Source: Batkoa obscura (taxonomy: Eukaryota > Entomophthoromycota > Entomophthoromycetes > Entomophthorales > Batkoaceae). From it: a DNA stretch of 64,000 nucleotides. Shown here piece after piece: positions 10,955-24,177 of the stretch. Every line of letters starts with the position of its first letter. Position 1 is the stretch's first letter. The notes under the pieces are model-generated. The model was not told the DNA's origin and did no database searches. It saw only the letters and a program-made list of their open reading frames with translations. Both the position numbers and the translations under genes were made by a program. Where the stretch lies: the NCBI GenBank assembly GCA_030770535.1, contig JASVEC010000014.1, positions 1,054,001-1,118,000 of the forward strand, read 5' to 3'.

Positions 10955-13900
10955 ATGAATGATAATAAACCCAACGATAACACCATTAGCAATACATTTG
11001 ATACGATTAAAGACATTAACAATGATAAAGATACTCTAATATCAGTAATATAATTATAAAACTTTTACTTTATAAATAATAAATTAAACAAAAATATTAA
11101 AAGTTAGATTCAGTTTATCAACGTTTGCAAATTGAAACAAAGATTAAATTAGGTGCTGAGAATATGTTACAAGTATTTGATACCTTTCAAAAAGGCGATA
11201 TTCATTCTAAAAGAGAAATTGAATTACAATTAAATGCTGCTAATAATAATATAGCTCAATTAACTAAAGAAGTAGAATATTATGAAAATTTGAAATTACC
11301 AAAAAATGGTGAGTTCTTTTTTATTATGAAAATATAACTAGAATTATTAGGAAGTTCATGTGTTAATACCGTTTTTTATTTAGAATCAAATACAAGTAAT
11401 AAATTAAATGAAAAAAATATTGATCTTAATAGTATTAACGCTAATAATAACAATAATAATAGTAATAATAATAACAAAATATATTCAAAAGATTTGAAAG
11501 AGTTTGAAGGTAAAGGTAATGATCAAGTTTAAAATTCAATAAGAAAATAGAATTAATATATACAAATATCAATAGATATCTCTGAAATTATTGAAACTGT
11601 GATTCAATCAATTAATAGTAATGAAAAAGATGGACAAATGAAAAGTTTATTATTAAAAAAATTTTGCTTATTTTTATATCATCAATCACCCTCTATTTCA
11701 GAATATGAATGTAGATTATTTTTGTTATTAAGGCATTCTTCTTTTTCAGAATATAGAGAATTAAGAGCATTATCAATAAGAACTTGTCGATATATTTTAA
11801 ATTTGACTAAAAATTTAAAGTTATTTTTCATGTTACATTGGGATTTCTTAATTGTTAGGTACTCTATTATATGATTCTTTATTCTTATATAAATATAATT
11901 AATTTTACATTAATTTTATTTTATTTTAGGGCTTTAACAATTGATACTAAATGGGATGGAGAAAGAGAACAAGCCATATTATTAATACATAGTATAATAG
12001 CCATTGAAGACGGTATTAATTTATTACCGGATGGTATAATAAGAAGTTTGGTAGCAATAGCTGAAGTTAATGGAGATAAACATCGATTAGTTTGTATTGA
12101 ATTATTATGTGAGTTGGGTAAGTAAAAGAAATAATAAAAACAATAAATATATAAACATATATAAGATAAATAATTAGTCAATAAAAAGAAAATACTAAAA
12201 TTTTACTTTTTATAACAGCTATATTAAAACCATCGACAATAGCTAAAATTGGAGCGTTTAAAATTATAATTAATGCTTTATTTGAAATTAATTATGAGAG
12301 TTGTAGTTGCATCATAAAACTACTACTGGCTTTAATTGATAAACCGGAAACTAGAAAATTTATTCGACCTGGTCAAGATTTTGAAGTAAATTTAATTGAG
12401 TATTTAACAAATAATACATTTAATAAAATATTAAATCAAATAATAGAATAAATAGAATGAATATAATAAACAATATATATAATATAGTTATTTATTTTTA
12501 TTTTTTATAGGTAATATTTTCAGTATTTAATGATTCCATAGATCGTAGTGGTATTCATCGGGAAAAAATTAAAGTTGGTTCTAAATTAGTATTGGAATTT
12601 TTAAGGTCTTGGAATGGTAACATTTTATTTTATTTCATTTTTAATTAATTAATTTTATTTAAATTTAGGCATTATGTATTTATGTATTGATAATAAAAGA
12701 GCAATGAAATCCATTATTAGTGCTTTAACTTCCAACTCAATTGATACCAGAGTAAGTTAATATTAATATTGTTATATTAGATTGTTAATAGAAATTAATA
12801 GAAAACAATGCTAGATATGTTTTATAATTTATTTGATATCAATTTGCCAATTTGGAATGCTAATTTGAACACTTTAGATTTAGATGGTAACTATTATTCT
12901 ATTCCAATATCATTCTATTAATATTATCAATTAATATTGACTTTTATTAATTTTTAAATGTTAGAATTTCATTCAAGACAATTAGATAAAAATTATGATA
13001 AAAATTTATCTTTAATTTATCAACATTATGCTATTCTATTACATGTTTTATTAGAAGCTAATATTATAGAAGTAAGTTAGTATTGATATACTAATACAAA
13101 TATCCCGATTACACACACATTAATAACAACATTATTTAGACATTAACTAAACTTATTGAAAGTAATAATCAACATGTAGTATTTTATTCCACTATTTTAT
13201 TAGCGGAAATTACTAAATTGGGTAACAAATTGATGAGTAAAGCTTCCAAATCAGTGGAGGTAAGTGGAGTTGTTATAATAAATTTAATTTATTAATATTC
13301 ATTTATCAGCCTTTACCCAAGCTATTTGAATTAGCAACTTTATTTAAATCGGAAGAATTACGATACACCGCTTTAATATCCTTAAATAAAGTGGATAACT
13401 CGAATTTAAATTATTTAAGGAATAGTAATTTAAAAATGAATGGAAACAAGTAAGCTAATTAGTTATTTAAAAACGGATTTATTAATTTATATATTATATA
13501 ATATTATATTAATAATTTATTAATAAATTCTAATTTTTATGTAGTTTAAATCAAGGACATAAACAAATCGAAAAAATTAAATTGAGAGTGGGTAGTCAAT
13601 TAGATGAAAATCAATTTCGAAATTTAATATTGGAAACTCAGGTAAATATTAATAAAAATTCGACTGTTATTAATATGTCATATATCATCCATTTGTACTT
13701 ATGAATAATACTAAATATTAATTATTAATTACTAATATACTAACTATTATAATTTATTAATAGGTATTAGCTGACAAAACATATACAAAATGGAATTGGG
13801 AAATTATATTGGAATTATTACAAGGTCCTTTATTAAATTCCAAAAAATTTGAAGAAGCAATTAAAAATTATAAATTAATTAAACGTTTAATTTCTTTTTA

Positions 13901-16642
13901 TTGTCCGAATTCCAATATGTTTTCAGAAGTCAAGCAAAATAAGGTGAGTTTTTATTAGTAATATATACGACATTATTAAATTAAAATATATATATGATAT
14001 TATATGATCTGATAATTTATTAATTTTTTTATTGATATAGAATGCATTCACTTATGTTCAAGTGGGATGTGAATTAATGAAAGTTTTAGTTAGTCATACA
14101 GATGGTATTAAAGCATTAATAGAATCAGATTTTTTATTGCAAATTAAAGAAGCCTTAGCGGTATTAGATCCAGTGGTAATTTTAATTTAAATAATAATAG
14201 TACAAATAATAATACCAATTTAGATTAACTCCAGTCATCAAAATGATTTATTTTTCTCTAAAGAAAAAATGAACTTTAGTTTAATACCTTACTATTTTAC
14301 TTTTATTGGGACATTATCAAGATATAAATTAGGAATCAAGTAAATTTTTTATATTAATATTGTTGAATTTATTAAATCTATTAACTGTATTTAGTTTACT
14401 TGAAAAGTATAATATTTTCGATTTATTTTATCGAGTTACAGAATTAAGATCAAGAGATGATTTAGTTAAATCGATTATTAATCATTTAGATTATTCAAAG
14501 TAAGTTAAGAATGTTATTATTATTGATAATAAATTAACTTATTATCAATAGAGAAGGTCATGCCAGACTTATATTATCTAAAGTATTAACTTCAGCTTAC
14601 AAAGTAGGTTAATAATAATAATAATAATTCAATTAATTTTTAATTATCATTATAGCATATCCGATTATTTGCTACTAATTTCCTACGTGTACTATTAAGA
14701 CAAAATATACCTAATTTTAGTTCATGGGGTATTTATTTGTTAATTACACAAGTAAGTAAAATTTATTTTTATTAAATAATAAAATTTATATTAGTAATAA
14801 AAATAATATTAACATTGATAATCAAGCTATATGATCCATCCATTGAAGTATGTGAAATGGCTGTCTCTGTATTAGATGAAGCTTGTATGGATAGTGAAAA
14901 TTTACAAACTTTAGTTCGATTAAAACCATCCATGTCGCATTTAGAATTTGCTGGTGATTCTTTATTATTAAGGTAATTTTTGTTGTTTTTAAAGTTGATA
15001 AAATATTATGGGATATTAATATTTATTGAATTGTTAGATATTTATCTTCTTTAGATGGTTTAAATTATTTATCAACTATGGATTATGTTGATTTACAAAT
15101 GGATCAATGGTTTAAAGTAAGACTATTTCAATTGTAATAATTTTGTTATTTTATTTTATTATTTTGTTTCTAAAACAGGAAAGAAATCGAAGATATGTAA
15201 CACGAATAGAATTATCATTATCTAGAGCCTTAGAAAATAAAACAAACAGTTCTAGAGGCTCTTATTGGTTTGATGAAAAACATGAATCTTTGATTGAAGA
15301 TCCAGAAAAATTGTAAGTATTAAATAATTTTATATCAATACAAAAAAGAATAATAAAGAAAAACAAAATGATACCAATTGTTAATAATATTATAAATTAT
15401 TATTAACATTATTAATTATTAATTTTTTATTACTTTTAGAGAAAAATTAGACGGTTTTATATTCCCTCATTTTTATGGGGAGTTAACTAAAACATTTAAA
15501 GGTTGTGAAATATTATTAGAAAAAGGACATTTAAAACATTTTTCAACTTATTTAAAACAACATAAAAAAGAAATAGTAGATGATAACATTATATTAAATT
15601 TAAAAGCTTGTTTATGGGCATTGGTAAATTAATTTTTATAAAATAATCAAAAAAAGATAAAAAAACAATTAATTTATTATTTATTAGGGTCATATTGGCT
15701 CTTCAGAGGTAGGAATTACTATATTAGCACAAGCGGATGCTATTGAAGATATTATTTGGATGGCAGAAAATTGTCAGGTATATTCACTGAAGGGGTAAGT
15801 TAATTTATCATAGATAATAAACATTTTATATTAATGTTTTTAATTTAGTACTGCAGTTTATGTACTAGGGTTAATTGGGTCATCTCAATTAGGTGATGAA
15901 GTATTACAAGAAGCTAATTGGGATTCTATATTTTCGAAATTTAATCCATCTACTCTATTGAATTTTAAAAATGAAAAAAAATGGGCAAAGGTAATCATTA
16001 AAAGATATATAAAAAACATCATATATAATATATTATTATTTATTTAGGTTGATTCTTGGGAATATACTTCATTGGTTAAAAGTTATACAATATTATATAA
16101 TGATAAAGATAGTATCGAAAAAGAAATTTTAACCACTATTGGTAATTTATCCAATCATATCTTAGTGGGTACAGCATCTTCAGCATTAATGAGGTGATCA
16201 TTTTTATATTAATAACTAGAATATAAATACTAATATCAACAATATTATTATTAATTATAGATTAAAAAACAAATACCCTCCTTATTTTCAACGAGGTGAT
16301 ATTTATTATGAAGTTTATGAAATTATACAGCATTATCATTTTCGATTAACAACAAGACAGTTCTTATTTAATTTATTTGATCTTCCATTTAATAACAATT
16401 TATTTGATACATTCACAATAATTAGGAAGAAATTACAAATTATTAATATTAATGGATTAAATAATAATAATAATAATGTAATAGAAGAGATGAAAGAGAA
16501 TTATGAATTTGAACAGGAAAGGGAGGGTAATGAAGAAGGAATAGGAAGTAGAGAAATAATATCGGAAAGTGGAAATAAAGATTGGGATTTACCAATGACT
16601 ATTACACCAACCCCAAATATTAAAATATTAGGTTTTTATTAA
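10955..16642 (+). CDS. TORC2 subunit Rictor (Ste20/Avo3 type)
   Basis: I resolve 27 exons (first 10955-11044, last 16261-16642) joined in frame into about 1,268 aa, with introns of about 48-127 bp. Rictor is the scaffold of TOR complex 2, acting at the plasma membrane upstream of AGC kinases. Recognisable blocks: an HR1-like helix YQRLQIETKIKLGAENML near the N-terminus; HWDFLIVRALTIDTKWDGER; RPGQDFEVIFSVF; LDENQFRNLILETQ followed by TKWNWEIILELLQGPLLN; ILSKVLTSAYKHIRLFATNF; LITQLYDPSIEVCEMAVSVL; GTAVYVLGLIGSSQLG then NWDSIF; and the C-terminal KYPPYFQRGDIYYEVYEI. Splicing exon 25 onto GTAVYVLG restores the family's RG(T/S).. block exactly. Low-complexity Asn tracts (near 11440 and 16460) look like local expansions. 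Exon 1 is the least certain part. Confidence 0.85.
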
Positions 16643-17280
16643 AAGATAGCTGTAATTAAAACTTATTTATTATTCTAACTTATTTTTTAAAGGGGAATAT
16701 ATTTATAATTGAATTATATCAGTATCTTTTTTTAACTAATCTTTTATATAAATAAAATGAATTTTTGTTGTTTTTTATTATTGAATTTTGAAAACTTTAA
16801 TAGTTGATAATTACTTTTTATATAAATCCAAATTTTATTATTAAAAAGTTAAATAAAGTTCTAAATAAAATTGAGATGATATTGTTATTTTCTTTTTAAT
16901 TTGGCTAAATCTAATTTTATTTATTTTTGTTTCAAGATGTTCTTTAAAATTATTGTTAATTAGTAAGGTTTCAGTTGAACTCATCATGAGCTCAATCCTT
17001 TAAAAATTTAGTGTAAATTTTGGGTTAAATCAACAGCCCAATTTTATCTAAAAGTGGCAATTTAGCTATCAATTTTCGTTTAAAAAAAGACAGTCACTTA
17101 ATTTCAAATGGAATAAATAAATTAAAAGTTCAAATGAATTTAAAATTAATTTCATTTTTTAACCAGTTTTATAATTTTATTCAATTTAGAATCTGCTTTT
17201 GTTTTTTTGTATAATTTCAATTAGAGACTTATTAAACAATCTATTGTCTTTGAAATCAATTCGTCAATTAAGATTTTTAC
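16643..17280. other. intergenic between Rictor and lipase genes
   Basis: About 640 bp of AT-rich sequence between two plus-strand genes, holding the 3' end of one and the promoter of the next. No distinct element was recognised. Confidence 0.5.
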
Positions 17281-20074
17281 ATGTATACTTATCTTTACAA
17301 TAACGTTTATAAATTATTCGATTCCACTACCAATAATGAAAAAGAAATAGTATTAAAATCGGATTGTAAACCAAGGACTACATTAATTAGAAGTAATTTT
17401 ATTCCATTTAATATACAACAAAAAATCCAATTATTAAAAGAAGAAATGGGACAGGTAATAACTAATTTATATAGAAACTATATACAACTGTTTTATTTAT
17501 TTTCATTTTTAATTTAATTATAAACTAGGAAAAACAAGTTGATTAATAGTATTAAATTTTATTTAGTTAGTCCTTAAAGGTTTATTAAAACCTAATAATT
17601 TAATTGGTCATTATCAATCTATTATGGCTTCAGCTACTAATTTTGAACAATGGGCTTCTGCAGCTTCATTATTAGATCAATATGAAGGTATGTCTTAATT
17701 ATCTCTTTTATCCTCTCTTTACTTTCTATCAACTCCACTTATAGCAATTAAGACTCAACAACTTATTTATAATAATTAAAACCCATTAATCTCACTTATA
17801 GCAATATAATTTGTAATTTATTAACATTTTGTATTAATAATAGGTAAAAACGATTGGAAAAATGATCCAACAAGTGAATTTTATGATTATGAATTATTAC
17901 ATAGTCGATTAACTCAACTACGTAAAGCAAGGGCTGAGAATGATTATCATGCTTTAATTTATTTATTACGTACTTCATTATCTAGAAATTTTGCTGATAT
18001 GGGGAATCCAGCGGTAAGTTGAGAGTAGTTAAGTTATTGACAATTTATAATGATATTTTCATTTTAGTTGTATTCTCAAACCAATGTAGGCACCAAAGTA
18101 TTAATTGAAGTTTATATTAATGAAGTAGTAAGTATGCTAAATATGTTAGCTGATGCAAATGAAGAAATCTTATCTACTCAAGCAAAATATGAGTTATTTT
18201 TAAATATTCGACAAGCACTTGGTAGAACAGCATTATTATTGAGTGGTGGGGCTACATTAGGTAAGGAAGAAGAATTGAATAATATACAGTATAAAAATTA
18301 ATTAGAATAATTAATTTTTATTTATTATATTATTAGGTATCAATCATTTTGGTATTTGTAGAGCATTAAATGAAGTCAAGTTATTACCAAGGATCATATC
18401 TGGGGCTTCTTCAGGTTCCATTGTAGCTTCAGTATTATGTACTAGAGCCGATGCTGAATTAGATAAGATGTTATTAGATGGAGATATGAATATGGTAATT
18501 TAGAATATAAATTATATTGTTTACATACTTAATATTTTATTAGACTTGTTTTGAAGATATTACTGAAGAAGGAGTTATCATTGGTATGCTTTCTAGGTTA
18601 TTGAAAAGAGGTAATAATATAATACCATGATCATATACAATAAACGTTAAATTTTATTTTATGAAGGCATCTTATTTAATGTTGATGTGTTATTGGAATG
18701 TTTACAAGAATTAATTGGAGATTATACATTTCAAGAAGCATATAACAAAACTAGAAGGATACTAAATATACCAGTTAGTTCTTCTACAGTTTATGAAATG
18801 CCAAGATTATTAAATTATGTCACTGCTCCTAATGTAGTAAGTTTTTATTTTATTTCATTTCATATAATTTAATTGAATAATTAATTTTCTATTTTTTCCT
18901 TTTAGTTGATTTGGTCAGCAGTGTAAATATAATAAATTCTAACTATTTTTTTATAAGTTAATATTAATCATGTATTTTTAATATAAAAGTGCCGCCTCTT
19001 GCTCAGTTCCATTATTTTTTGATTCTACTACAATTTATGCAAAAGATCGACAAGGTAATAAAGTACCTTGGAATCCAACTGGCAAGTTTATTTAACTAAT
19101 ATTGATTGTTATAATTTCATAATATTAAATTTTATTTAGGATCTAGATGGATCGATGGATCCGTTGAAAAGTAATTTGTTATTAATATTTAAATTAATGT
19201 AAGCTTATTGATTATAAATTAATAGTGATTTGCCAATGAATAAACTATCGGAAATGTTTAACGTCAATCATTTTATTGTTTGTCAAGGTAAAATAACAAG
19301 AATATGATAGCATAAAACCATAATACAGTCATGTTTATTTATTTTATTAGTTAATCCCCATGTAATACCCTTTTTAAAAACAGCTCCCTCTACAACTAAA
19401 ATTGCCAAATTTGTTGATTGGATGATGTATTTTTCTAAAGCCGAATTATTGCATCGTGTTGGACAAGTAAGAAAATATTCTATATTAATTACTGATATAA
19501 AACTATTGATAATTAATATTATTTTATTAACGTTATTATTATTTAGCTTAGTGAAATTGGAATAATGAAAGAAACAATGTATAAAATACAATCCATAATT
19601 TCACAAAAATATGTTGGAGATATAACTATAGTACCAAGTATATCAGCTATGGATTTTTTAAAAATTTTTAGTAATCCAAGTCAAGATGAAGTTTATGAAT
19701 GTTTATCAAGAGGTGAAAAAGCAATTTGGCCAAGTAAGCTTAACAATAATAATAATAATAATATGCTAATAATAATATTTTATATTTAATTCCTTAATAT
19801 TATTATAGAAATCTCTATTATACGTAATCATTGTCATGTAGAATTATGTATTGATCAAATCATTTATCGATTAAGGTTAAAATTATTTGCTCAATCTTAT
19901 AATTCTAGTATTCCGTTATCAATTGATAACAATAACAATAACAATAATAATGGAATGAATTATCAAGAAGACAATGAAAATGAAAAATTAAAACCAATAC
20001 CAAGATCAGCTTCATCTTCTCAATTTTTGGATCAAAAAAAGAAAATGTTTAAACATTTATCAACGATTCATTAA
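17281..20074 (+). CDS. patatin-type triacylglycerol lipase (Tgl3/4/5, SDP1 family)
   Basis: Fourteen exons join in frame to about 607 aa. The family hydrolyses triacylglycerol on lipid droplets. The patatin domain shows the oxyanion loop SGGATLGINHFG (about residues 215-225), nucleophile elbow GASSGS with Ser244, and the dyad Asp393 in WIDGSVENDLP, followed by VCQVNPHVIPFL. Upstream helices (about residues 60-200: IMASATNFEQWASAASLLDQ, RTSLSRNFADMGNP) match the conserved N-terminal region of Tgl4/Tgl5/SDP1. Exon 8 (18906-18922) is only 17 nt. The intron after exon 9 starts GCAAGT at 19082, a GC-AG intron. The C-terminus after about residue 560 is an Asn/Ser-rich tail. The start at 17281 is the first in-frame ATG, but an extra 5' exon cannot be excluded. 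Confidence 0.85.
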
Positions 20075-21009
20075 GTGGATAATATGAGGTTAGTGGGGGA
20101 ACAGGGAGGATTATTTTGTAACTTTTTAGTAGTATGATGTAGATTATATACATGATTATGTAACTTTTTCTAATAAATGGAAAACCTTCTCATTATCTTT
20201 AAATTAATAGTTTTGAAATTATATAAAATTATTATTATTATTATTAAACTAAAGTTGATCATTATAATACCTTCAAATAATTTCTATCTATTGAAATATC
20301 TCATTGACTTCAAATTGATATCCCATTCTTAATTTTTTGTTTTAATGTATTTGAGCTATTATTTATAAATAACAAGTCAAATAAATAAAACAATTTAAAT
20401 AATATCAACTATATCTAAATCAATAATAAGATTAAAATAACAAAAACATTAAAAAAACAAAATGATACAAAACAAACTCTATTTATTCCAAATTATTTAG
20501 ATTTTTATTTAAATATTACAATAAATAGATTTCTAAACTAACATTGAGAAAGGGAGTTTTTTAACATTAATTTGACATGATAATATTGTAGCATGACAAA
20601 TCATTTTGGATTGGATTTTAAAAATCTACTATTAACATTAAGTATTATTAACAGCTCATACTAAAAATATAATAAACTTGAGCTACAAAGAGTATTTATA
20701 ACTATTACATAATGAAATCAATCCTCAACTAATCCTCAACTAATCCTCAATTAACACCTTTGTCATTTGAAGGTAAAACTTTAGTACCTATGAACATTTG
20801 AAATTTACACAACCCTTTTTCTAAAAGTGAATCTCCTCTAACATACTGTTAAATGCACTAATATACCTAATGGCATTGATTTTGAGAATAAAAATTGTGA
20901 AGAAGCGATGGCTTTTAAACTTAGCTTTATTTTTTCTACCTTTAAAATTAGTTACTAATGTGGCAATTTACATTTATTAGATAATTAAGAAAAATTAACC
21001 AAAAGCAAT
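20075..21009. other. intergenic, no gene seen
   Basis: AT-rich, with a CAACTAATCCT-like short tandem at about 20722-20750 (three near copies). No coding stretch was seen. Confidence 0.5.
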
Positions 21010-21109
21010 TGGGGATGTTTTTTTTAGTTTCATTACTTTTCCATTTTTTAAGCACTATTTGAGTAGAAAAATTATTAGTGAAATCCTTAAGCAAAAAAAT
21101 ACATCCCCA
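21010..21109 (+). mobile_element. ~100-bp miniature TIR element, copy 2
   Basis: Well preserved, from TGGGGATGT to ACATCCCCA. Its flanks are AAT/AAT rather than the commoner TA. Confidence 0.85.
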
Positions 21110-21253
21110 ATTAGTCAACATTAATACTGAGTGAAGTATTCAAACACTTCATTATAAAGACCAGTATTATTTTGATAGCTATCAATTAAAATATCATAAA
21201 CAAAATGTTTTATTTTAAAAAATAAGAACATATTTAGCTAAAAGTCACACACT

Positions 21254-21716
21254 ATGAAATCTGGTACTCAGTGTTTAGAGTCAAAAACAGCTATTGCTTG
21301 GTTGACTACACTACAAGTCGAAAGGTCTTAGTTTATGTGACTAAGATAGACTTGGATTATGAGGAATAGCACATAATAGGTTACAAGCTATATAAGACAA
21401 ACGTAATAGACAATACTAATGTAAAATCTACGTAAAATACTATTAAGAAAACCTAGTGACTTTATTAAATGTTCGAGATATCAGGGAATAATTCAGTTAA
21501 AAAGCCTCGAGCTATTATGTTTTAGAATCTCTTTTATACTCTGATAAGTATAAATATCAAAACGAGGGGAGAATATTCTTTGAGACGAAGATAGAAATTC
21601 TCATATCAAATCAAACTAAGAACGTGGGATTGATTTTCTCTGAACTTGAGAACACAACAGCTTAGGCGATTATTATGCTATAATTAACCATGGGACTGAC
21701 AAAGCGATATTTCACA
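21254..21716 (+). mobile_element. ~460-bp repeat unit, arm 1 of inverted pair (SINE-like)
   Basis: Begins TGAAATCTGGTACTCAGTG and ends GACAAAGCGATATTTCA. Its reverse complement is at 21948-22407, differing by about one base. Bases 8 onward, especially in the third copy at 54114, resemble a tRNA A box (TGGC..CTCAGTAGTTAGAG). A weak B-box-like GGTTTATATAA lies about 60 nt on, suggesting a tRNA-derived SINE head. The body has no ORF. Terminal TGAAAT/ATTTCA is a 6-bp inverted repeat. Confidence 0.6.
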
Positions 21717-21727
21717 CCTTTAAAATA

Positions 21728-21829
21728 TGGGAGTGTTTTTTTTGGATTTATTACTTTTTCCATTTTCTAAGCACTATTTGAGTGGAAAAATTTGTTAGTA
21801 AAATCCTTAAATACAAAAATATATCCCCA
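21728..21829 (+). mobile_element. ~100-bp miniature TIR element, copy 3
   Basis: Lies in the 231-bp spacer between the two inverted 460-bp arms. The left end is mutated to TGGGAGTGT; the right end CCCCA is intact. Confidence 0.8.
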
Positions 21830-21947
21830 TTTGTTCTTTCTAATTAGTGTTTTTTTAAGTGATCTCTCCCATCTTCTTTAATACAGTACTCACACTTTAG
21901 ACTCAATCTAACTTAAATAAGCTAAGATTTAAAACTATAACTATTTG

Positions 21948-22407
21948 TGAAATATCGCTTTGTCAGTCCCATGGTTAATTATAGCATAATAATCGCCTAA
22001 GCTGTTGTGTTCTCAAGTTCAGAGAAAATCAATCCCACGTTCTTAGTTTGATTTGATATGAGAATTTCTATCTTCGTCTCAAAGAATATTCTCCCCTCGT
22101 TTTGATATTTATACTTATCAGAGTATAAAAGAGATTCTAAAACATAATAGCTCGAGGCTTTTTAACTGAATTATTCCCTGATATCTCGAACATTTAATAA
22201 AGTCACTAGGTTTTCTTAATAGTATTTTACGTAGATTTTACATTAGTATTGTCTATTACGTTTGTCTTATATAGCTTGTAACCTATTATGTGCTATTCCT
22301 CATAATCCAAGTCTATCTTAGTCACATAAACTAAGACCTTTCGACTTGTAGTGTAGTCAACCAAGCAATAGCTGTTTTTGACTCTAAACGCTGAGTACCA
22401 GATTTCA
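21948..22407 (-). mobile_element. ~460-bp repeat unit, arm 2 of inverted pair (SINE-like)
   Basis: Reverse-complement twin of 21254-21716. By eye almost every base matches; the visible difference is CAGCG for CAGTG near the A-box-like head. Together with arm 1 it makes a potential long hairpin with a 231-bp loop. Confidence 0.65.
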
Positions 22408-22432
22408 CATCCTTCTATTTTTATTTAATACA

Positions 22433-22532
22433 TGGGGATGTATTTTTGTATTTAAGAATTTTATTAGCAATTTTTCCACTCAATAGTGCTTAAAAAGTGG
22501 AAAAAGTAATGAACCCAAAAAAAACATCCCCA
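22433..22532 (-). mobile_element. ~100-bp miniature TIR element, copy 4
   Basis: Both ends (TGGGGATGT and ACATCCCCA) are intact. It sits between arm 2 of the inverted pair and a transposon relic. Confidence 0.85.
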
Positions 22533-22744
22533 CATATTATCTTATGAATATTTACTATCATTATTTTTTTTATTAAATCTTGAAATAGTTCAATTATTTA
22601 GTAAATGTTGTATAATAATTTCAGCTCGCTCATCTTTAGTTTATTTGTATTTTTAATAATAGGGCTGTAGTGTTAATATTTTATTATTATTAATTGTTTT
22701 TGAACAATCATATTTATTTTTATTCATATTAAATCCAAAACTTT

Positions 22745-22836
22745 TGTATTTTTATGTTTAACTATTAACAATTTTTCCGCTCAAATAGTGCTTAAAAAAA
22801 TGGAAAAGTAATGAAACCGAAAAAATATCCCCCATA
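22745..22836 (-). mobile_element. miniature TIR element, copy 5 (degenerate left end)
   Basis: The core CCGCTCAAATAGTGCTTAAAA and the right end are recognisable; the first ~10 bp are lost. It lies at an inversion junction inside the transposon relic. Confidence 0.65.
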
Positions 22837-23207
22837 TCAATTAGTTAATTTCAAGATTTGAGACTTTCGTTTGAGAACATAATAAAATTAATAACTCGAC
22901 TGTTAATAATGGGAAGACAGATGTGATTTTTTAAAAGTATGAAAAAAACAAAAACATAAAAATAATAATAGAAATACAAGGCCTTAAGCATTTACATTTT
23001 ATTAAACGTAACAATGAACTACATTGTTATCCAGTATCTGATAGATAAAAAAAGCGATATAGCTCCAACTAAAGTTATAGAGTCTAACAGAAAATATAAA
23101 AATTAAAAGACCAACTCCAGCTTATCTTATAAAAACAGCAGAAAATTTGAAATTTTCAATATTTACTAACCAAATAATTTGTTAAATTATAGAAATCACT
23201 TATTAAA

Positions 23208-23311
23208 TGGAGATGTTTTTTTTGGCTTCATTACTTTTTCCATCCTTTAATAAGTGCTAATTGAGTGGAAAAATTATTATTAAAGCTCTTAAACACAAAA
23301 ATACATCCCCA
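23208..23311 (+). mobile_element. ~100-bp miniature TIR element, copy 6
   Basis: Inserted between the coding remnant and the 3'-flank remnant of the transposon relic. The left end is mutated to TGGAGATGT. Confidence 0.8.
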
Positions 23312-23795
23312 AATGTTAATATTATTTAAGTTATTAATAGCTAAGTTAATAAATAGTCAAAGAACAAGTAATTACAATAATAAGTAAAAACTATTATTAT
23401 GTTAATTGTATTACATAAGGATAGTCAATTATAGTTTTAAGACTAACCACTCCCCCTCATGCAATTACTTATTAACTTAGTAATATATTAATAATGCTAA
23501 TTATAACATTAAAATAGTTTATTTATTTGATAGTAAATCTGCAATGTTAGTTATAAAGCAGTCAATAATAAATGTTTCTCAATAAAGTTTTATAAAAATA
23601 TGTACTCATTTACATACTGCAACTTTGACTAATATTAATATATATGTTATATTAGTAAAAGCCTTGTTAATCTGGAAATTTTTGTTGGATATAGTAAAAA
23701 TTCAACCAACTTACAGTACAAACTACAATAGAATAATTTAGAGCTGTGTTGGGGTACTTTTGCTTTTTAATAAAGAATTTGTTTTTGTAAAATTT

Positions 23796-23856
23796 TAAGT
23801 GTTGTTTGAGTGGAAAATTTGCTAATGAAATCCTTAAATATAAAAACATATCCCAA
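23796..23856 (+). mobile_element. miniature TIR element, copy 7 (right half only)
   Basis: The right half from GTTGTTTGAGTGGAAAA to CATATCCCA remains, directly joined to the transposon relic. Confidence 0.6.
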
Positions 23857-24177
23857 TATAACTAAAATATAAATAACATACATATATATTAAAACAGTAA
23901 TTGAAATAATCGAATATTTGATATTGTACAAATAAAATGTTGAAATGTTATTGAAATCTTAAATATATTATAATGAGGTATATTAATTTCATAAAATAAT
24001 AAAAATAATACAACTGAATCAATGATGAATTAAGAAAGTTATTTAGTTCTTTTTATATTTACAAACTAAAAGTTAAACAATGAAACACAAAGTAAGATTA
24101 TAGCAAACATTTAAAAAATGACAAATAAAATTCGAAGTAGAGGCTATAAAAATTGTTAAGAAAGACCCATTGTATTT

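Larger units (their letters stand above)
22541..23795. mobile_element. rearranged relic of the 6.7-9.2 kb transposon family
   Basis: Three homologous pieces. 22541-22744 matches 8330-8540 in the same orientation. 22838-23207 matches the transposase C-terminal coding region in the opposite orientation. 23312-23795 matches that element's 3' flank, also opposite. Miniature elements sit at the junctions (22745-22836, 23208-23311, about 23796-23856). The coding pieces carry stops and frameshifts, so the copy is dead and internally inverted. Confidence 0.7.

Noticed and set aside
21254-21340. functional tRNA gene
   Set aside because: The A-box-like head is present but the B box is poor and no acceptor stem pairs at the expected distance; treated as a possible SINE head.
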